A stretch of DNA of 9,892 nt from SAR202 cluster bacterium (GTDB lineage: Bacteria > Chloroflexota > Dehalococcoidia > Lucifugimonadales > UBA1123): NCBI GenBank assembly GCA_030743915.1, contig JASLRP010000077.1:1-9892 (forward strand). Reading direction: 5' to 3'. Positions 1 to 7,093 of this stretch are shown piece after piece. The notes beneath the pieces were generated by a model that ran no database searches, had not been told where the DNA came from, and saw only the letters and a list, made by a program, of their open reading frames with translations. The position numbers and the translations under genes were made by a program. How positions within the stretch are numbered: the stretch's first letter is position 1; each line of letters begins with the position of its first letter.

Positions 1-117
1 GACGAACTCGTCGTTGACCGCCGCGAACCGGTTCCAGTGCATGAAGTCGGTCTTTCGTGACCAGCTAACGACTTCCTGTCCAACCTCGATATCTTCCCAA
101 TATACGTTTACCGACAT
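1..117 (-). CDS. MaoC-family acyl dehydratase, catalytic (C-type) half, 5' part only
   Basis: Only the first 39 codons are inside the window; the gene continues past base 1. It starts at an ATG (117) preceded on the minus strand by AAGGA six bases away. The N-terminus contains YWEDIEVGQEV, the usual opening strand of a MaoC hot-dog domain, followed by HWNRFAAVNDEF, which aligns with the start of the hydratase-2 motif that normally supplies the catalytic Asp/His pair. The rest of that motif lies outside the window. The gene starts 48 nt after the MaoC N-terminal-type gene on the same strand, so the two probably form a heteromeric (R)-type enoyl-CoA hydratase or acyl dehydratase in which this subunit carries catalysis. 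Family assignment is fairly safe; the pairing is inferred from context and the substrate is unknown. Confidence 0.72.
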   Translation of the reverse strand, partial: MSVNVYWEDIEVGQEVVSWSRKTDFMHWNRFAAVNDEFV

Positions 118-165
118 TTTTTGTCCTTATCTCTAAAACCCAGAAGCTTGATTTTTGATCCCCGA

Positions 166-660
166 TCAGTACCTGATACCGATGGATTTTCGCACCTTCA
201 CAAGCTCGTCGTTCTGGTTGGTCCAGCGAGTCTCTGTGGTGGTGAACAGAGTGAGGCCCAGCCTGGTTGTTCGTTCGTTCCACTCGGTCAGTCCGGTGGT
301 GGTGGAGATCACGTCTCCCGGCCTCATCGGCTCGAAATACTCCTCGGTTTGGCCGCCGTTCATCCCACGAGTTCCAACGCCGGCGCCATCAGCCGTGGCC
401 CTTGCCGCAGGAACTGGCTCCCTGTGGACAGGCCAGGCGAAGGGGTTGAAATCCAGGGGCGCGATGATGCCTTCGTGCCTCGTGGACTTTGCGTAATCCT
501 CGTCCCAATACAGGGGCGGGGGATCGTCGGGCCAATAGACCGCGATGGCCCACTTTCGAATGTCCGACAGCGCGATCGGCGGCGCGACTTTTGGCTCGCT
601 GAACACGCCTTTTCTTTCAATCATGTCCTGGGTTACCAGAGTTTCGGATTCGGTCGTCAC
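166..660 (-). CDS. MaoC N-terminal-type (FAS1-like) dehydratase domain protein
   Basis: This 164-residue protein begins at a GTG (660) with a strong AGGAGG ten bases upstream; the first internal Met is residue 13. It resembles the MaoC_dehydrat_N / FAS1_DH half of double hot-dog hydratases: a conserved region around residues 32-49 (SDIRKWAIAVYWPDDPPP), then HEGIIAPLDFNPFAWP, the GGQTEEYFEPMRPGD segment of the hot-dog helix/strand, and a C-terminal part with ERTTRLG and a final KVRKSIGIRY strand. It lacks the D-x-N-P-x-H-type catalytic motif, as is normal for this half, so it probably helps form the acyl-CoA pocket while the adjacent MaoC subunit (from 117) does the chemistry. The crotonase gene ends 29 nt upstream, consistent with one operon. 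An alternative role in steroid or fatty-acid side-chain dehydration cannot be separated from sequence alone. Confidence 0.85.
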   Translation of the reverse strand: MTTESETLVTQDMIERKGVFSEPKVAPPIALSDIRKWAIAVYWPDDPPPLYWDEDYAKSTRHEGIIAPLDFNPFAWPVHREPVPAARATADGAGVGTRGMNGGQTEEYFEPMRPGDVISTTTGLTEWNERTTRLGLTLFTTTETRWTNQNDELVKVRKSIGIRY

Positions 661-689
661 GATTATTTTGCCTCCTATGATCTCAGATA

Positions 690-1484
690 CTACCTGCCGA
701 CATACTGCGGCGGACGCTTCTCAAGAAAAGCCCGCAGCGCCTCGTTTCGATCTTCTGAACCCGCGATTCTTGCGGCGGCCTCATCTTCATGAGCGATGAC
801 GTGGCGCAGGTCAGGACTGTGAACGTACATCAAACCCTTGGCCTCTCTAACCGCCAGAGGTGGGTTGGATGCGATTTCACTCGCGATGTCGTTAACCTCT
901 CCCATCAGCTTATCGGAGGGCACAACGCGACTCACCAGGCCTTTGGACATCGCCCATTCAGAGTCGTAAATCCGCCCTGTCAACGACATTTCCGAAGCCA
1001 CGGCCTGCCCCGCCACTGCCGAAAGCGTGTAGGACGACGCAGTGTCCGGGACTATGGATCGCCTGACGAATATGGCTGTGAATCTCGCCTCCTCGGCGGC
1101 GATTCGAATATCGCAGGCCAGCGCCACGCTCAGTCCGCCTCCTGCCGCCACGCCATTGACGGCGGCTATGGTTGCCTGAGGTATCTCGCGGATGTGCGGC
1201 GCCAGTTCCTGGATTCTGCGCTTGCGTCCATCTTGCGATAACGGCGGCAATCCCACTGAGGATGATCTGGTCCTCTGCGAAAGATCAGCCCCGGAGCAGA
1301 AAGCAGCGCCGTTGCCAGTGATAATCACAACTCGGATGTCCGGAAACTCCCCGCCCACCTCATCCAGCGCGTCGTGGAACTCACTGGTTAGCTGACGGTC
1401 CAACGCGTTCATTATGGAGGGGCGATCAAGCCTGATGGTGGCCACATGTCCCTCTCGTTCCAGTTGCAGAACCTGATATGCCAT
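690..1484 (-). CDS. Enoyl-CoA hydratase/isomerase (crotonase) family protein, PaaG-like active site
   Basis: This 264-residue crotonase has the normal length for the family. The ATG at 1484 is chosen because AGGGGG lies five bases upstream and MAYQVLQLEREGHVATIRLDRP is a typical crotonase N-terminus; a reading 13 codons longer, from 1523, has no family support. Oxyanion-hole loops are seen at residues 62-68 (FCSGADL) and 111-118 (GVAAGGGL). The two catalytic glutamates of classical hydratases are absent: Ser119 and Phe139 occupy those positions. An Asp is kept at 147 in the VPD motif, the position used as catalytic base by PaaG-type isomerases and by 4-chlorobenzoyl-CoA dehalogenase. A ring or double-bond isomerase, or another acyl-CoA reaction, is therefore more likely than simple hydration. 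It is probably the first gene of an operon with the two MaoC genes and has its own upstream promoter-like sequence. Confidence 0.9.
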   Translation of the reverse strand: MAYQVLQLEREGHVATIRLDRPSIMNALDRQLTSEFHDALDEVGGEFPDIRVVIITGNGAAFCSGADLSQRTRSSSVGLPPLSQDGRKRRIQELAPHIREIPQATIAAVNGVAAGGGLSVALACDIRIAAEEARFTAIFVRRSIVPDTASSYTLSAVAGQAVASEMSLTGRIYDSEWAMSKGLVSRVVPSDKLMGEVNDIASEIASNPPLAVREAKGLMYVHSPDLRHVIAHEDEAAARIAGSEDRNEALRAFLEKRPPQYVGR

Positions 1485-1522
1485 TGCGTCCCCCTGCTTC
1501 GGACAGTTTGCATGATTTCCCA

Positions 1523-1551
1523 ACTTTAGTCCCCACGCTCCGATGAGTCAA
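1523..1551 (-). promoter_or_regulatory. Putative sigma70 promoter for the crotonase-MaoC operon
   Basis: On the minus strand TTGACT (1551-1546) is followed after exactly 17 bases by TAAAGT (1528-1523), matching the -35 hexamer at five of six and the -10 at four of six positions. Transcription would begin near 1516, giving a leader of about 30 nt before the ATG at 1484. Spacing and placement are good; there is no experimental support. Confidence 0.5.
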
Positions 1552-1564
1552 TGTCTTGGGGAAC

Positions 1565-1593
1565 GTGACACAATTCCCTTCGGTCTGTATCAT
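1565..1593 (+). promoter_or_regulatory. Putative sigma70 promoter for the amidohydrolase-LLM operon
   Basis: GTGACA (1565-1570) and TATCAT (1588-1593) are separated by 17 bases, and each matches the consensus at five of six positions. A start near 1600 leaves a leader of about 35 nt to the ATG at 1636. Its -35 box stands only 13 nt from the -35 box of the divergent crotonase promoter, so one regulator bound between them could govern both directions. Confidence 0.5.
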
Positions 1594-1635
1594 CCGAGGA
1601 CAACGATTCGACACAAGCGCATGGAGCCGAAACCG

Positions 1636-2868
1636 ATGACAAACGCCAACCAGTGGGCGGTGAAAGCCGACCGAATTATCGACGGAACAATTGGGCCGGT
1701 CCTGAACGACGGGGTTGTGGTCGTCGATGGCGACAGAATCGCGTCGGTCGGGCCTCAGTCCACGACCGTTCTGCCACGGGACGTTTACGCTTTCGACGCT
1801 GGGAACCGCACGATAATGCCAGGCATGATCGACGCCCACGTCCACATGCTGTCCACGGGCGGAAACTCCGGCGGTGACGAGTCCAGAGCCATGAGCGATC
1901 ATCAGGCCATCCTCCAGGGAGCGCAGAACTCGCTGATGGCCCTCAAGAGCGGTCTGACAACCGTTCGAGACTGCGGAGACCGCAATTTCCTGAGTCTGAC
2001 GCTCCGTGATTCGATAGCCAGCGGTCAGATACCCGGCCCCCGGATGCTGTGTTCAGGGCCGGTCATCACAAGCACGGCGGGTCAGCTGTGGTGGAATTCC
2101 ATCGAGTGTGACACCACCGATGAGCTTCGTCATGCGGTAAGAACGCTGGTCAAAAACGGCGTCGATTTCATCAAGATGATGGGATCTGGCGGCAACGCGA
2201 CTCCCGGTTCAAATCCCGAAGCCTCTCAGTACGACGCCGAAGGATACTATGCCGTCGCCGAAGATGCCCACCGCATGGGCAAGAAGGTGGCCGTCCACGT
2301 TCACGGCGTAGAGGCCATCCGTATGGCCGTGGACGCGGGAATGGACACCCTCGAACACGTCCCGTTTCGCGCCGATGGGACTATCAAATACAACGATCAG
2401 ATCGTCCAGGACATCGTGGACAAGGGCCTGATCGTAAGCCTCGCCATGCCTGCGACGTGGTACCGTCTCACCGAGGAGGACATGCGCGACACTCGCGCCC
2501 ACCCCGGCCACCTGTGGGAGACTCGATACGACAGCATCCGCAGAATGCACGCCGCGGGCGTCAAACTCGTCGTCAGCAGCGACCAGGGTTCCACCGGCAC
2601 CCGCATCGACGAGCTTCCCCTGCTGGCCGCGTTCTTGGTCAATGACGTTGGCCTGCCAGCCGCCGATGTGATCTATGGAATGACTGGACTGTCCGCCGAG
2701 GCTCTGGGCATGGAGGACCAGATTGGGACGTTGGAGCCAGGAAAGCTGGCCGACATCCTGATCCTGGATGGCGACCCTTTGGCAGACATCGGAGCCTTAA
2801 AGAATGTTCAAAAGGGGATTTTGGGCGGACAGACCGTGGCGTCCGAAGGGGCCATCAATCTGCATTGA
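1636..2868 (+). CDS. Metal-dependent amidohydrolase (prolidase / imidazolonepropionase-like)
   Basis: This 410-residue enzyme belongs to the amidohydrolase superfamily of binuclear metal hydrolases that act on C-N bonds of cyclic or peptide-like amides. A small beta-sandwich formed by both ends is visible (KADRIIDGTIGPVLNDG at residues 10-26; EPGKLADILILDGDPL at 367-382). Metal ligands occur in order: His68 and His70 in MIDAHVHM; Lys180 in VDFIKMMGSGG, the likely carboxylated bridging lysine; His221 or His223 in VAVHVHG; His241 in TLEHVPF; and Asp316 in VVSSDQG. This pattern fits the Xaa-Pro dipeptidase/imidazolonepropionase-like branch. No signal peptide is seen, so it is cytoplasmic. The ATG at 1636 is preferred because GGAG precedes it by nine bases; an ATG at 1621 is in frame but lacks a ribosome-binding site. 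It is probably co-transcribed with the LLM oxidoreductase 83 nt downstream. Substrate unknown. Confidence 0.9.
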   Translation: MTNANQWAVKADRIIDGTIGPVLNDGVVVVDGDRIASVGPQSTTVLPRDVYAFDAGNRTIMPGMIDAHVHMLSTGGNSGGDESRAMSDHQAILQGAQNSLMALKSGLTTVRDCGDRNFLSLTLRDSIASGQIPGPRMLCSGPVITSTAGQLWWNSIECDTTDELRHAVRTLVKNGVDFIKMMGSGGNATPGSNPEASQYDAEGYYAVAEDAHRMGKKVAVHVHGVEAIRMAVDAGMDTLEHVPFRADGTIKYNDQIVQDIVDKGLIVSLAMPATWYRLTEEDMRDTRAHPGHLWETRYDSIRRMHAAGVKLVVSSDQGSTGTRIDELPLLAAFLVNDVGLPAADVIYGMTGLSAEALGMEDQIGTLEPGKLADILILDGDPLADIGALKNVQKGILGGQTVASEGAINLH

Positions 2869-2886
2869 GAGAACCGCTTCTAACCT

Positions 2887-2901
2887 GCGGCTCGAAGCCG
2901 C
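2887..2901 (+). other. Intercistronic hairpin between amidohydrolase and LLM genes
   Basis: GCGGCT and AGCCGC form a perfect 6-bp stem around a CGA triloop in the 83-nt gap between the two plus-strand genes. A competing pairing of GCTTC (2876-2880) with GAAGC (2894-2898) overlaps it. No T-tract follows, so this is not a standard terminator; it could trim expression of the second gene or mark an RNA processing point. Confidence 0.35.
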
Positions 2902-2951
2902 GATGAGCCTGACGCCTGAAACCTGAAAACCCAATACCAGAGGAATAATTC

Positions 2952-3911
2952 ATGCCAGACAACAGCCAAGTTGAAATCGGAATTCAGATCGAGCCGCAGT
3001 TCGGATTCAGCTACGAAGACATTCGAGACCTGGGGAAGCTGGCCGAGGACGTCGGCTTCAACTCGCTGTGGTGCTCGGATCATCTTTTCCTCGATGCCAA
3101 CTCCGAGAACAAGGACTGCCTGGACCCTTGGATAGTGCTGGCAGGGTTGGCTGTTGAAACCACTATCCTTCGCCTGGGCACGCTGGTTTCCTGTGTTTCT
3201 TTCCGAACGCCTCAAATGCTCGCCAGAATTTCAGCCGCCGTCGATGCCATGAGCGGTGGACGGGTGGACTTCGGTCTCGGCGCGGGATGGAAACAGCTCG
3301 AATACGAAGCCTACGGTATCCCCTTCCCTTCGGCCAAAGAGAGGGTTGACCGCTTCGAGGAAGCGTTGGAGATCATCACGCGCATGTGGACCGAGGCTCG
3401 GCCCAGCTATCAAGGCAGTTACTACCAGATTGAAAACGCCTTCATGTCGCCTAAACCTACCCAGTCTCCTCACCCGCCCATATGGGTTGCAGGCGCCCAG
3501 CCTCGGGTGCTTGGCCTTGCATCCAGATTTGCCCAGGGGTTGAACGTGGCAGGATTCCCGCCCGTCGAGCGGTATTCTGAGGTTCTCGACGGCCTTCGTG
3601 CTGCCTGCCAGAAGACCGGGCGAGACTACGATTCCATCAAAAAGTCCCACTTCACGGGCGTGGCTATTGCGAACGATCAGGCAGGCGTTGACGCCCTGGC
3701 CAACGACATCGCCGGAGAGCGGGGGGTCACGGTCGATGAGCTTCTGGCAAATTACAGGGGCGTGATCGGGACTCCGGACCAGGTGACCGAATACCTGCGG
3801 CCCTTCGTCGATCTGGGCGCCGAGCAGTTTATGCTGGTGTTCCCGTATCAGCGAGAGGTCGAGTCGGTCCAACTGGTGGCAAAACAGGTGCTTCCCAGAC
3901 TCAGGAACTGA
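2952..3911 (+). CDS. LLM-class flavin-dependent oxidoreductase, probably F420-dependent
   Basis: This 319-residue protein is a luciferase-like (bacterial luciferase / F420 oxidoreductase superfamily) TIM barrel of normal length. The ATG at 2952 has AGAGGA seven bases upstream. Diagnostic segments are LGKLAEDVGFNSLWCSDHL (28-46), the GGRVDFGLGAGWKQLEYEAY stretch (102-121) followed by a PFPSAKERVDRFEEALEI helix, PKPTQSPHPPIWVAGAQP (168-185), which lines the cofactor phosphate site, and a C-terminal GTPDQV (273-278) with a final barrel strand LGAEQFMLVF. Such enzymes transfer hydride using F420 or act as FMN monooxygenases; the cofactor cannot be decided by reading alone, though the GLGAGW type is common among F420 enzymes. 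It follows the amidohydrolase on the same strand and meets the convergent aldo/keto reductase with 3 nt between stops. Substrate unknown. Confidence 0.9.
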   Translation: MPDNSQVEIGIQIEPQFGFSYEDIRDLGKLAEDVGFNSLWCSDHLFLDANSENKDCLDPWIVLAGLAVETTILRLGTLVSCVSFRTPQMLARISAAVDAMSGGRVDFGLGAGWKQLEYEAYGIPFPSAKERVDRFEEALEIITRMWTEARPSYQGSYYQIENAFMSPKPTQSPHPPIWVAGAQPRVLGLASRFAQGLNVAGFPPVERYSEVLDGLRAACQKTGRDYDSIKKSHFTGVAIANDQAGVDALANDIAGERGVTVDELLANYRGVIGTPDQVTEYLRPFVDLGAEQFMLVFPYQREVESVQLVAKQVLPRLRN

Positions 3912-3914
3912 TGG

Positions 3915-4901
3915 TCAGGAGGCCGCCCATATGCCCTCAAGCTTCTCCAGAGCGTCCGAGGGCAGAGGCCCCTTGTTGGTGGCGGTAACCGCCTGTTCCA
4001 ACTGCTCGAAGCTCGAAAGCCCAACCAGCGCCGTTGACAGGTTTTCTGAGCTGATGGCGAATCGTATCGCCGCCTCGACGAGATTGTCGGTGTAGCCGTC
4101 CTCGACCAGGAAGCTGAACTGCGACGTTCGAGCGAGGTCTTCGCTCAACGTCTGGCCGGTGGCGATTGGCGCAACATCCTGGGCCGCCAACGGATGGCGC
4201 GTCGCGTCGCCGGTCAGCGCTCCGCCGGCCAGAATTCGGATGGCAACGGAGCCGATGCCCTTCTCGGCGGTCTTCTGCATCAGTTGACCGTAGTCCTGAT
4301 ACGGAAACGCGCCGGACATCTGGTGGCTGGACGATGGGTTCAGCATGTTGTAACAGGTGTGCATCCCCGATGGGCTATACTTGTCTATCGCGGCGTGGAT
4401 CGTCTCGGTGTCCCCTAGCCCATTGAATCCCCAGAACCGAATCTTGCCCGATTCAACAGCCTGGTTGAATACGCTCACAATCCGCTCAAGATCATCGAGT
4501 CCCAGTTGGCCGCCATCAGGATTGCTCGCCGCGCCGATGGAGTTATGGGTGTAAACGATATCCACGTTGTCGCGGCCCATCCGTTGGAGGCTGTTGTCTA
4601 TCTGACCTTTGATGACCTCTTCGATGTTGCCAAACTCGGCGGCTGAAAGCCTGACTTTCGTGCCCACCAGGGCGTCGTGAGCGCCTAGTTCCCTCAGAAT
4701 CGCTCCGGTGTGAATCTCTGAGAGTCCATCGCCGTACATGCGCGCAGTGTCAAAGTAGTTGATGCCCGATTCCAGAGCATACTCGACCGTGCGAAGCATG
4801 TCCCGATGCTCTCCGCGAACCATGAGACCGCCAACCGCGCCACATCCATAACCGAGAACCGAGACATCAAGACCAGTGTTGCCGAATGCTCTGTATTCCA
4901 T
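3915..4901 (-). CDS. Aldo/keto reductase
   Basis: This 328-residue NAD(P)H-dependent reductase of the (alpha/beta)8-barrel AKR superfamily reduces aldehydes or ketones, or runs in reverse as a dehydrogenase. The catalytic tetrad is complete: Asp51 in YFDTARMYGDG, Tyr56, Lys82 in GTKVRL and His119 in IVYTHN. The N-terminus MEYRAFGNTGLDVSVLGYGC is typical of the family, as are the C-terminal ALVGLSSFEQLEQAV residues near the cofactor adenosine. The ATG at 4901 has GGAGGG 11 bases upstream. It lies 44 nt after the phosphate permease on the same strand, so read-through is possible, but function ties it rather to the convergent catabolic genes. The closest resemblance is to L-fucose/galactose dehydrogenase-like AKRs, but substrate is not assignable. 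Confidence 0.9.
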   Translation of the reverse strand: MEYRAFGNTGLDVSVLGYGCGAVGGLMVRGEHRDMLRTVEYALESGINYFDTARMYGDGLSEIHTGAILRELGAHDALVGTKVRLSAAEFGNIEEVIKGQIDNSLQRMGRDNVDIVYTHNSIGAASNPDGGQLGLDDLERIVSVFNQAVESGKIRFWGFNGLGDTETIHAAIDKYSPSGMHTCYNMLNPSSSHQMSGAFPYQDYGQLMQKTAEKGIGSVAIRILAGGALTGDATRHPLAAQDVAPIATGQTLSEDLARTSQFSFLVEDGYTDNLVEAAIRFAISSENLSTALVGLSSFEQLEQAVTATNKGPLPSDALEKLEGIWAAS

Positions 4902-4945
4902 AGCGTGAAATTCCCTCCGTCAAATGATGAGAATCTGGTTCGCGA

Positions 4946-5947
4946 CTAAAATGCCACCAGATTGATCAGATGATACAGCGCCGCGCCAAGCAGCGCGCAG
5001 ATGGGGAAGGTGAGTATCCAGGCATAGACGATGCTCCTGGCGACACCCCACCGAACCGCCGACAACCGCCGCGTAGACCCCATTCCCAGGATCGACGACG
5101 TTATCGTGTGGGTTGTGCTTATTGGGATTCCGAGCCTGGATGCCATCGTGATGACTCCAGCAGCGGCTCCCTCGGCGGCGAATCCATGAATGGGTCTCAT
5201 GGTGACGATTCGGACGCCCAGAGTGCGGATGACCCTGAAACCTCCGAAGTAAGTCCCCGCGCCCATTACCACGCCGGACACGATAATGACCCACAAAGGA
5301 ACTTCCAGAACGTCTATGGAACCATAGGTGAACAGGGCCAGCGTGATGATACCCATAGTTTTTTGGGCGTCATTGGATCCGTGACTGAACGCCATCCATC
5401 CGGCGGTGAAAATCTGAGCTTTGGAGAATATCGCGGTGATTCTGGCTGGCGCAACTCTACGAAGCGTCCAGTAGATGATCAGCATAACGATATACGCCAG
5501 CAGGAAACCGAGTATGGGAGAGAACACCAGTCCCTCCAGAATTCTCGTGAGTCCCGATCCCTGAAGCACATCAATCCCGCTGTGGGCGATTCCTGACCCA
5601 GCCACGCCCGCAATCAGGCTGTGGCTTCCACTGACAGGCATTCCAAATCTGCTAGCGACGAACACCCAGAGAGCAGCGGCGGCAACTCCTCCAGCGACAA
5701 CTACTTGAGTTATGCCGTCCGGGTCCACCACGCCCTTGGCGACTGCTTTGGCAACGGCGGTTCCGGTGATTGCGCCCACGAAATTCAACACGGCGGCCAT
5801 GATGACGGCAGTCAGAGGGGAAATGACTCGGGTGGAAACTACTGTGGCGATGGCGTTGGCTGCGTCGTTGAAACCGTTGGCGAATTCGAAGGCTAAAGCG
5901 ATAATGATTACGATTATGAGGAACGTTAATGAGGAAGATTCAATCAT
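4946..5947 (-). CDS. PiT-family inorganic phosphate transporter
   Basis: This 333-residue integral membrane protein is a low-affinity Na+- or H+-coupled phosphate permease. Both inverted-repeat signatures are present: GFNDAANAIATVVSTRV (25-41) with GMPVSGSHSLIAGV (102-115) in the first half, and FSHGSNDAQKTMGI (187-200) with GIPISTTHTITSSILG (273-288) in the second. Ten or so hydrophobic segments can be traced, starting with SLTFLIIVIIIALAFEF near the N-terminus. The length matches compact bacterial and archaeal PiT proteins that lack the long central loop of E. coli PitA. The ATG at 5947 fits the family start, although the nearest purine-rich stretch (GAGGA) is about 15 bases away; translation may be coupled to the DUF47 gene that ends 29 nt upstream. 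Confidence 0.95.
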   Translation of the reverse strand: MIESSSLTFLIIVIIIALAFEFANGFNDAANAIATVVSTRVISPLTAVIMAAVLNFVGAITGTAVAKAVAKGVVDPDGITQVVVAGGVAAAALWVFVASRFGMPVSGSHSLIAGVAGSGIAHSGIDVLQGSGLTRILEGLVFSPILGFLLAYIVMLIIYWTLRRVAPARITAIFSKAQIFTAGWMAFSHGSNDAQKTMGIITLALFTYGSIDVLEVPLWVIIVSGVVMGAGTYFGGFRVIRTLGVRIVTMRPIHGFAAEGAAAGVITMASRLGIPISTTHTITSSILGMGSTRRLSAVRWGVARSIVYAWILTFPICALLGAALYHLINLVAF

Positions 5948-5976
5948 GCTGGGCTAACAGGTTCCTCGGCGATCAA

Positions 5977-6612
5977 TCACGAGTGTTTCAGCACTATCCC
6001 TTCAAGCACGTTGGCGGCATCCTCGGCTCGGTCGGTCGCCTGTTCAAGATCATCGTAAATGTCTCGCCACTTCAGGACCTGATCGAACTCGAAACCGTTG
6101 CTGAACAACTCGCCTCTTGCCTTGCTGGCTTCCTGATCAGCAACGTTCTCCAGCCGGTTGATCTCCACGGTGATCGGAAGAATCTCAATGAGCTTGGAGT
6201 TTCGCGCCGCAAGCATTTCCATCGCCTTGACCAGTTCGTCGGCGCAATCAACGATGATGTCTGAAAGGTTCTGGGCGCGTTTTGTGGTCTCGGTGATCTG
6301 ATATTCGAGGATGTACTGCGCCGCCTCGTCGATGGCGTCCACAACGTCATCCAGGCGGCCGGCAAGCTCCAGAATGTCTTCTCGGTCGATGGGGGTCACG
6401 AAGGTCCGGTGAAGAGCGCGGGTTATGTCGTGGATGACTCGGTCGCCCAACTCCTCCCGGTCCTTGATCTCCTGGACCTTGGCCTGGACGTTTTCGAAGT
6501 TGTGCATTAGGTCCTGAAGTCGGCCTGCCACATCCTGGATGTTGACTGCGCTTTGATGCAATAGAAAGAAGAATTGGTTCTCTTTAGGAAGAAACGAAAG
6601 CGAGAACCTCAA
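5977..6612 (-). CDS. DUF47 family PhoU-like protein, PiT-associated
   Basis: This 211-residue all-helical protein belongs to the DUF47 (PhoU-related, TIGR00153-like) family, which is commonly encoded directly upstream of PiT permeases and thought to modulate phosphate transport. Charged motifs typical of PhoU-like metal sites are seen: REELGDRVIHDI, DREDILELAGRLDDVVDAID in the central helices, EINRLENVADQ, and YDDLEQATDRAEDAANVLEGI near the C-terminus. The start is a TTG (6612) with AGGGG six bases upstream, and the following SFLPKENQFFFLLHQSA matches the family N-terminus; the next Met is residue 36 and would remove the first helix. It is cytoplasmic, probably membrane-peripheral through the permease. 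No Pho-box-like repeat was recognised upstream. Confidence 0.9.
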   Translation of the reverse strand: MRFSLSFLPKENQFFFLLHQSAVNIQDVAGRLQDLMHNFENVQAKVQEIKDREELGDRVIHDITRALHRTFVTPIDREDILELAGRLDDVVDAIDEAAQYILEYQITETTKRAQNLSDIIVDCADELVKAMEMLAARNSKLIEILPITVEINRLENVADQEASKARGELFSNGFEFDQVLKWRDIYDDLEQATDRAEDAANVLEGIVLKHS

Positions 6613-6725
6613 ATCACACCCCTATATGTCATATGCCCATCAACCCATCTGCAGGTCGAAGTCATCCATATAACTCTCAATTCGCTGCGCCGATCATGAA
6701 GATGTAACCTGCCGTCAAGAAAGAA

Positions 6726-6965
6726 TCAACCTCTGTTCAACGACATGCATGTAAAGGTGCGGGTCACGCCGTTGATCTTGTGGACCTCGCTGGCCAAAAG
6801 ATCGCTGACGCTGTTCATATCGTCCGCAGAGATCGTCGCGATGATGTCATATGGGCCTATCACCACATCTACCTCGCCCACTCCGGGCACGCTCCGCAAC
6901 GATTTCGCAACATCTTTCACCATGCCGATGTTGGTCTCGATCATGATATACGCCGTTGTCGCCAT
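6726..6965 (-). CDS. Stand-alone Lrp/AsnC ligand-binding (RAM) domain protein
   Basis: This 79-residue protein consists only of the RAM/Lrp-AsnC effector domain with its alpha-beta sandwich: strand TTAYIMIETN, helix MVKDVAKSLRSVPGVGEVDVVIG, strand YDIIATISADD, helix NSVSDLLASEVHKI and final strand GVTRTFTCMSL. No helix-turn-helix precedes it; the ATG at 6965 has GGAGG about six bases upstream, and the seven extra codons from 6986 look non-native. Such proteins form dimers or higher rings and bind amino acids or other small ligands. It lies 113 nt upstream of the DUF47-PiT pair on the same strand and 128 nt downstream of the MFS gene. A role as sensor for the phosphate module or partner of a full Lrp protein elsewhere is inference only. 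Confidence 0.85.
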   Translation of the reverse strand: MATTAYIMIETNIGMVKDVAKSLRSVPGVGEVDVVIGPYDIIATISADDMNSVSDLLASEVHKINGVTRTFTCMSLNRG

Positions 6966-7093
6966 AACAGACCTCCAGTACAGCAATCAGCCACCCTGGT
7001 CTTCCGCAACCCGTGTAGATTGTACTAGCCTGCGCTTGTGATTGCGAGCCTGAGTATCGGCGAATTTCAACCAGATTCTCCAATCAGGCGCTA

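Noticed and set aside
121..792. Plus-strand open frame of 223 codons over the MaoC N-terminal-type gene
   Set aside because: It lies antisense to a clearly recognised gene, contains no domain, and its openness follows from the codon bias of the other strand.
2898..2930. Short CCTGA / CCTGAAA repeats before the LLM gene
   Set aside because: Only three or four irregular copies of 5-7 bases; too short and uneven for a functional repeat array or CRISPR.
3231..3872. Minus-strand open frame of 213 codons inside the LLM gene
   Set aside because: Antisense to a well-supported enzyme gene; no family resemblance and no ribosome-binding site.
4970..5596. Plus-strand open frame of 208 codons inside the phosphate permease
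   Set aside because: Very polar, low-complexity translation antisense to a signature-bearing membrane protein.
6622..6640. Repeated ATATG around a CATATG palindrome just upstream of the DUF47 start
   Set aside because: Considered as promoter or Pho box, but it adjoins the ribosome-binding site too closely and does not match the Pho-box pattern.
7048..7089. Inverted repeat GCCTGA / TCAGGC after the MFS stop codon
   Set aside because: Six-base stem with a 30-nt loop and no T-tract; not adequate as a terminator.
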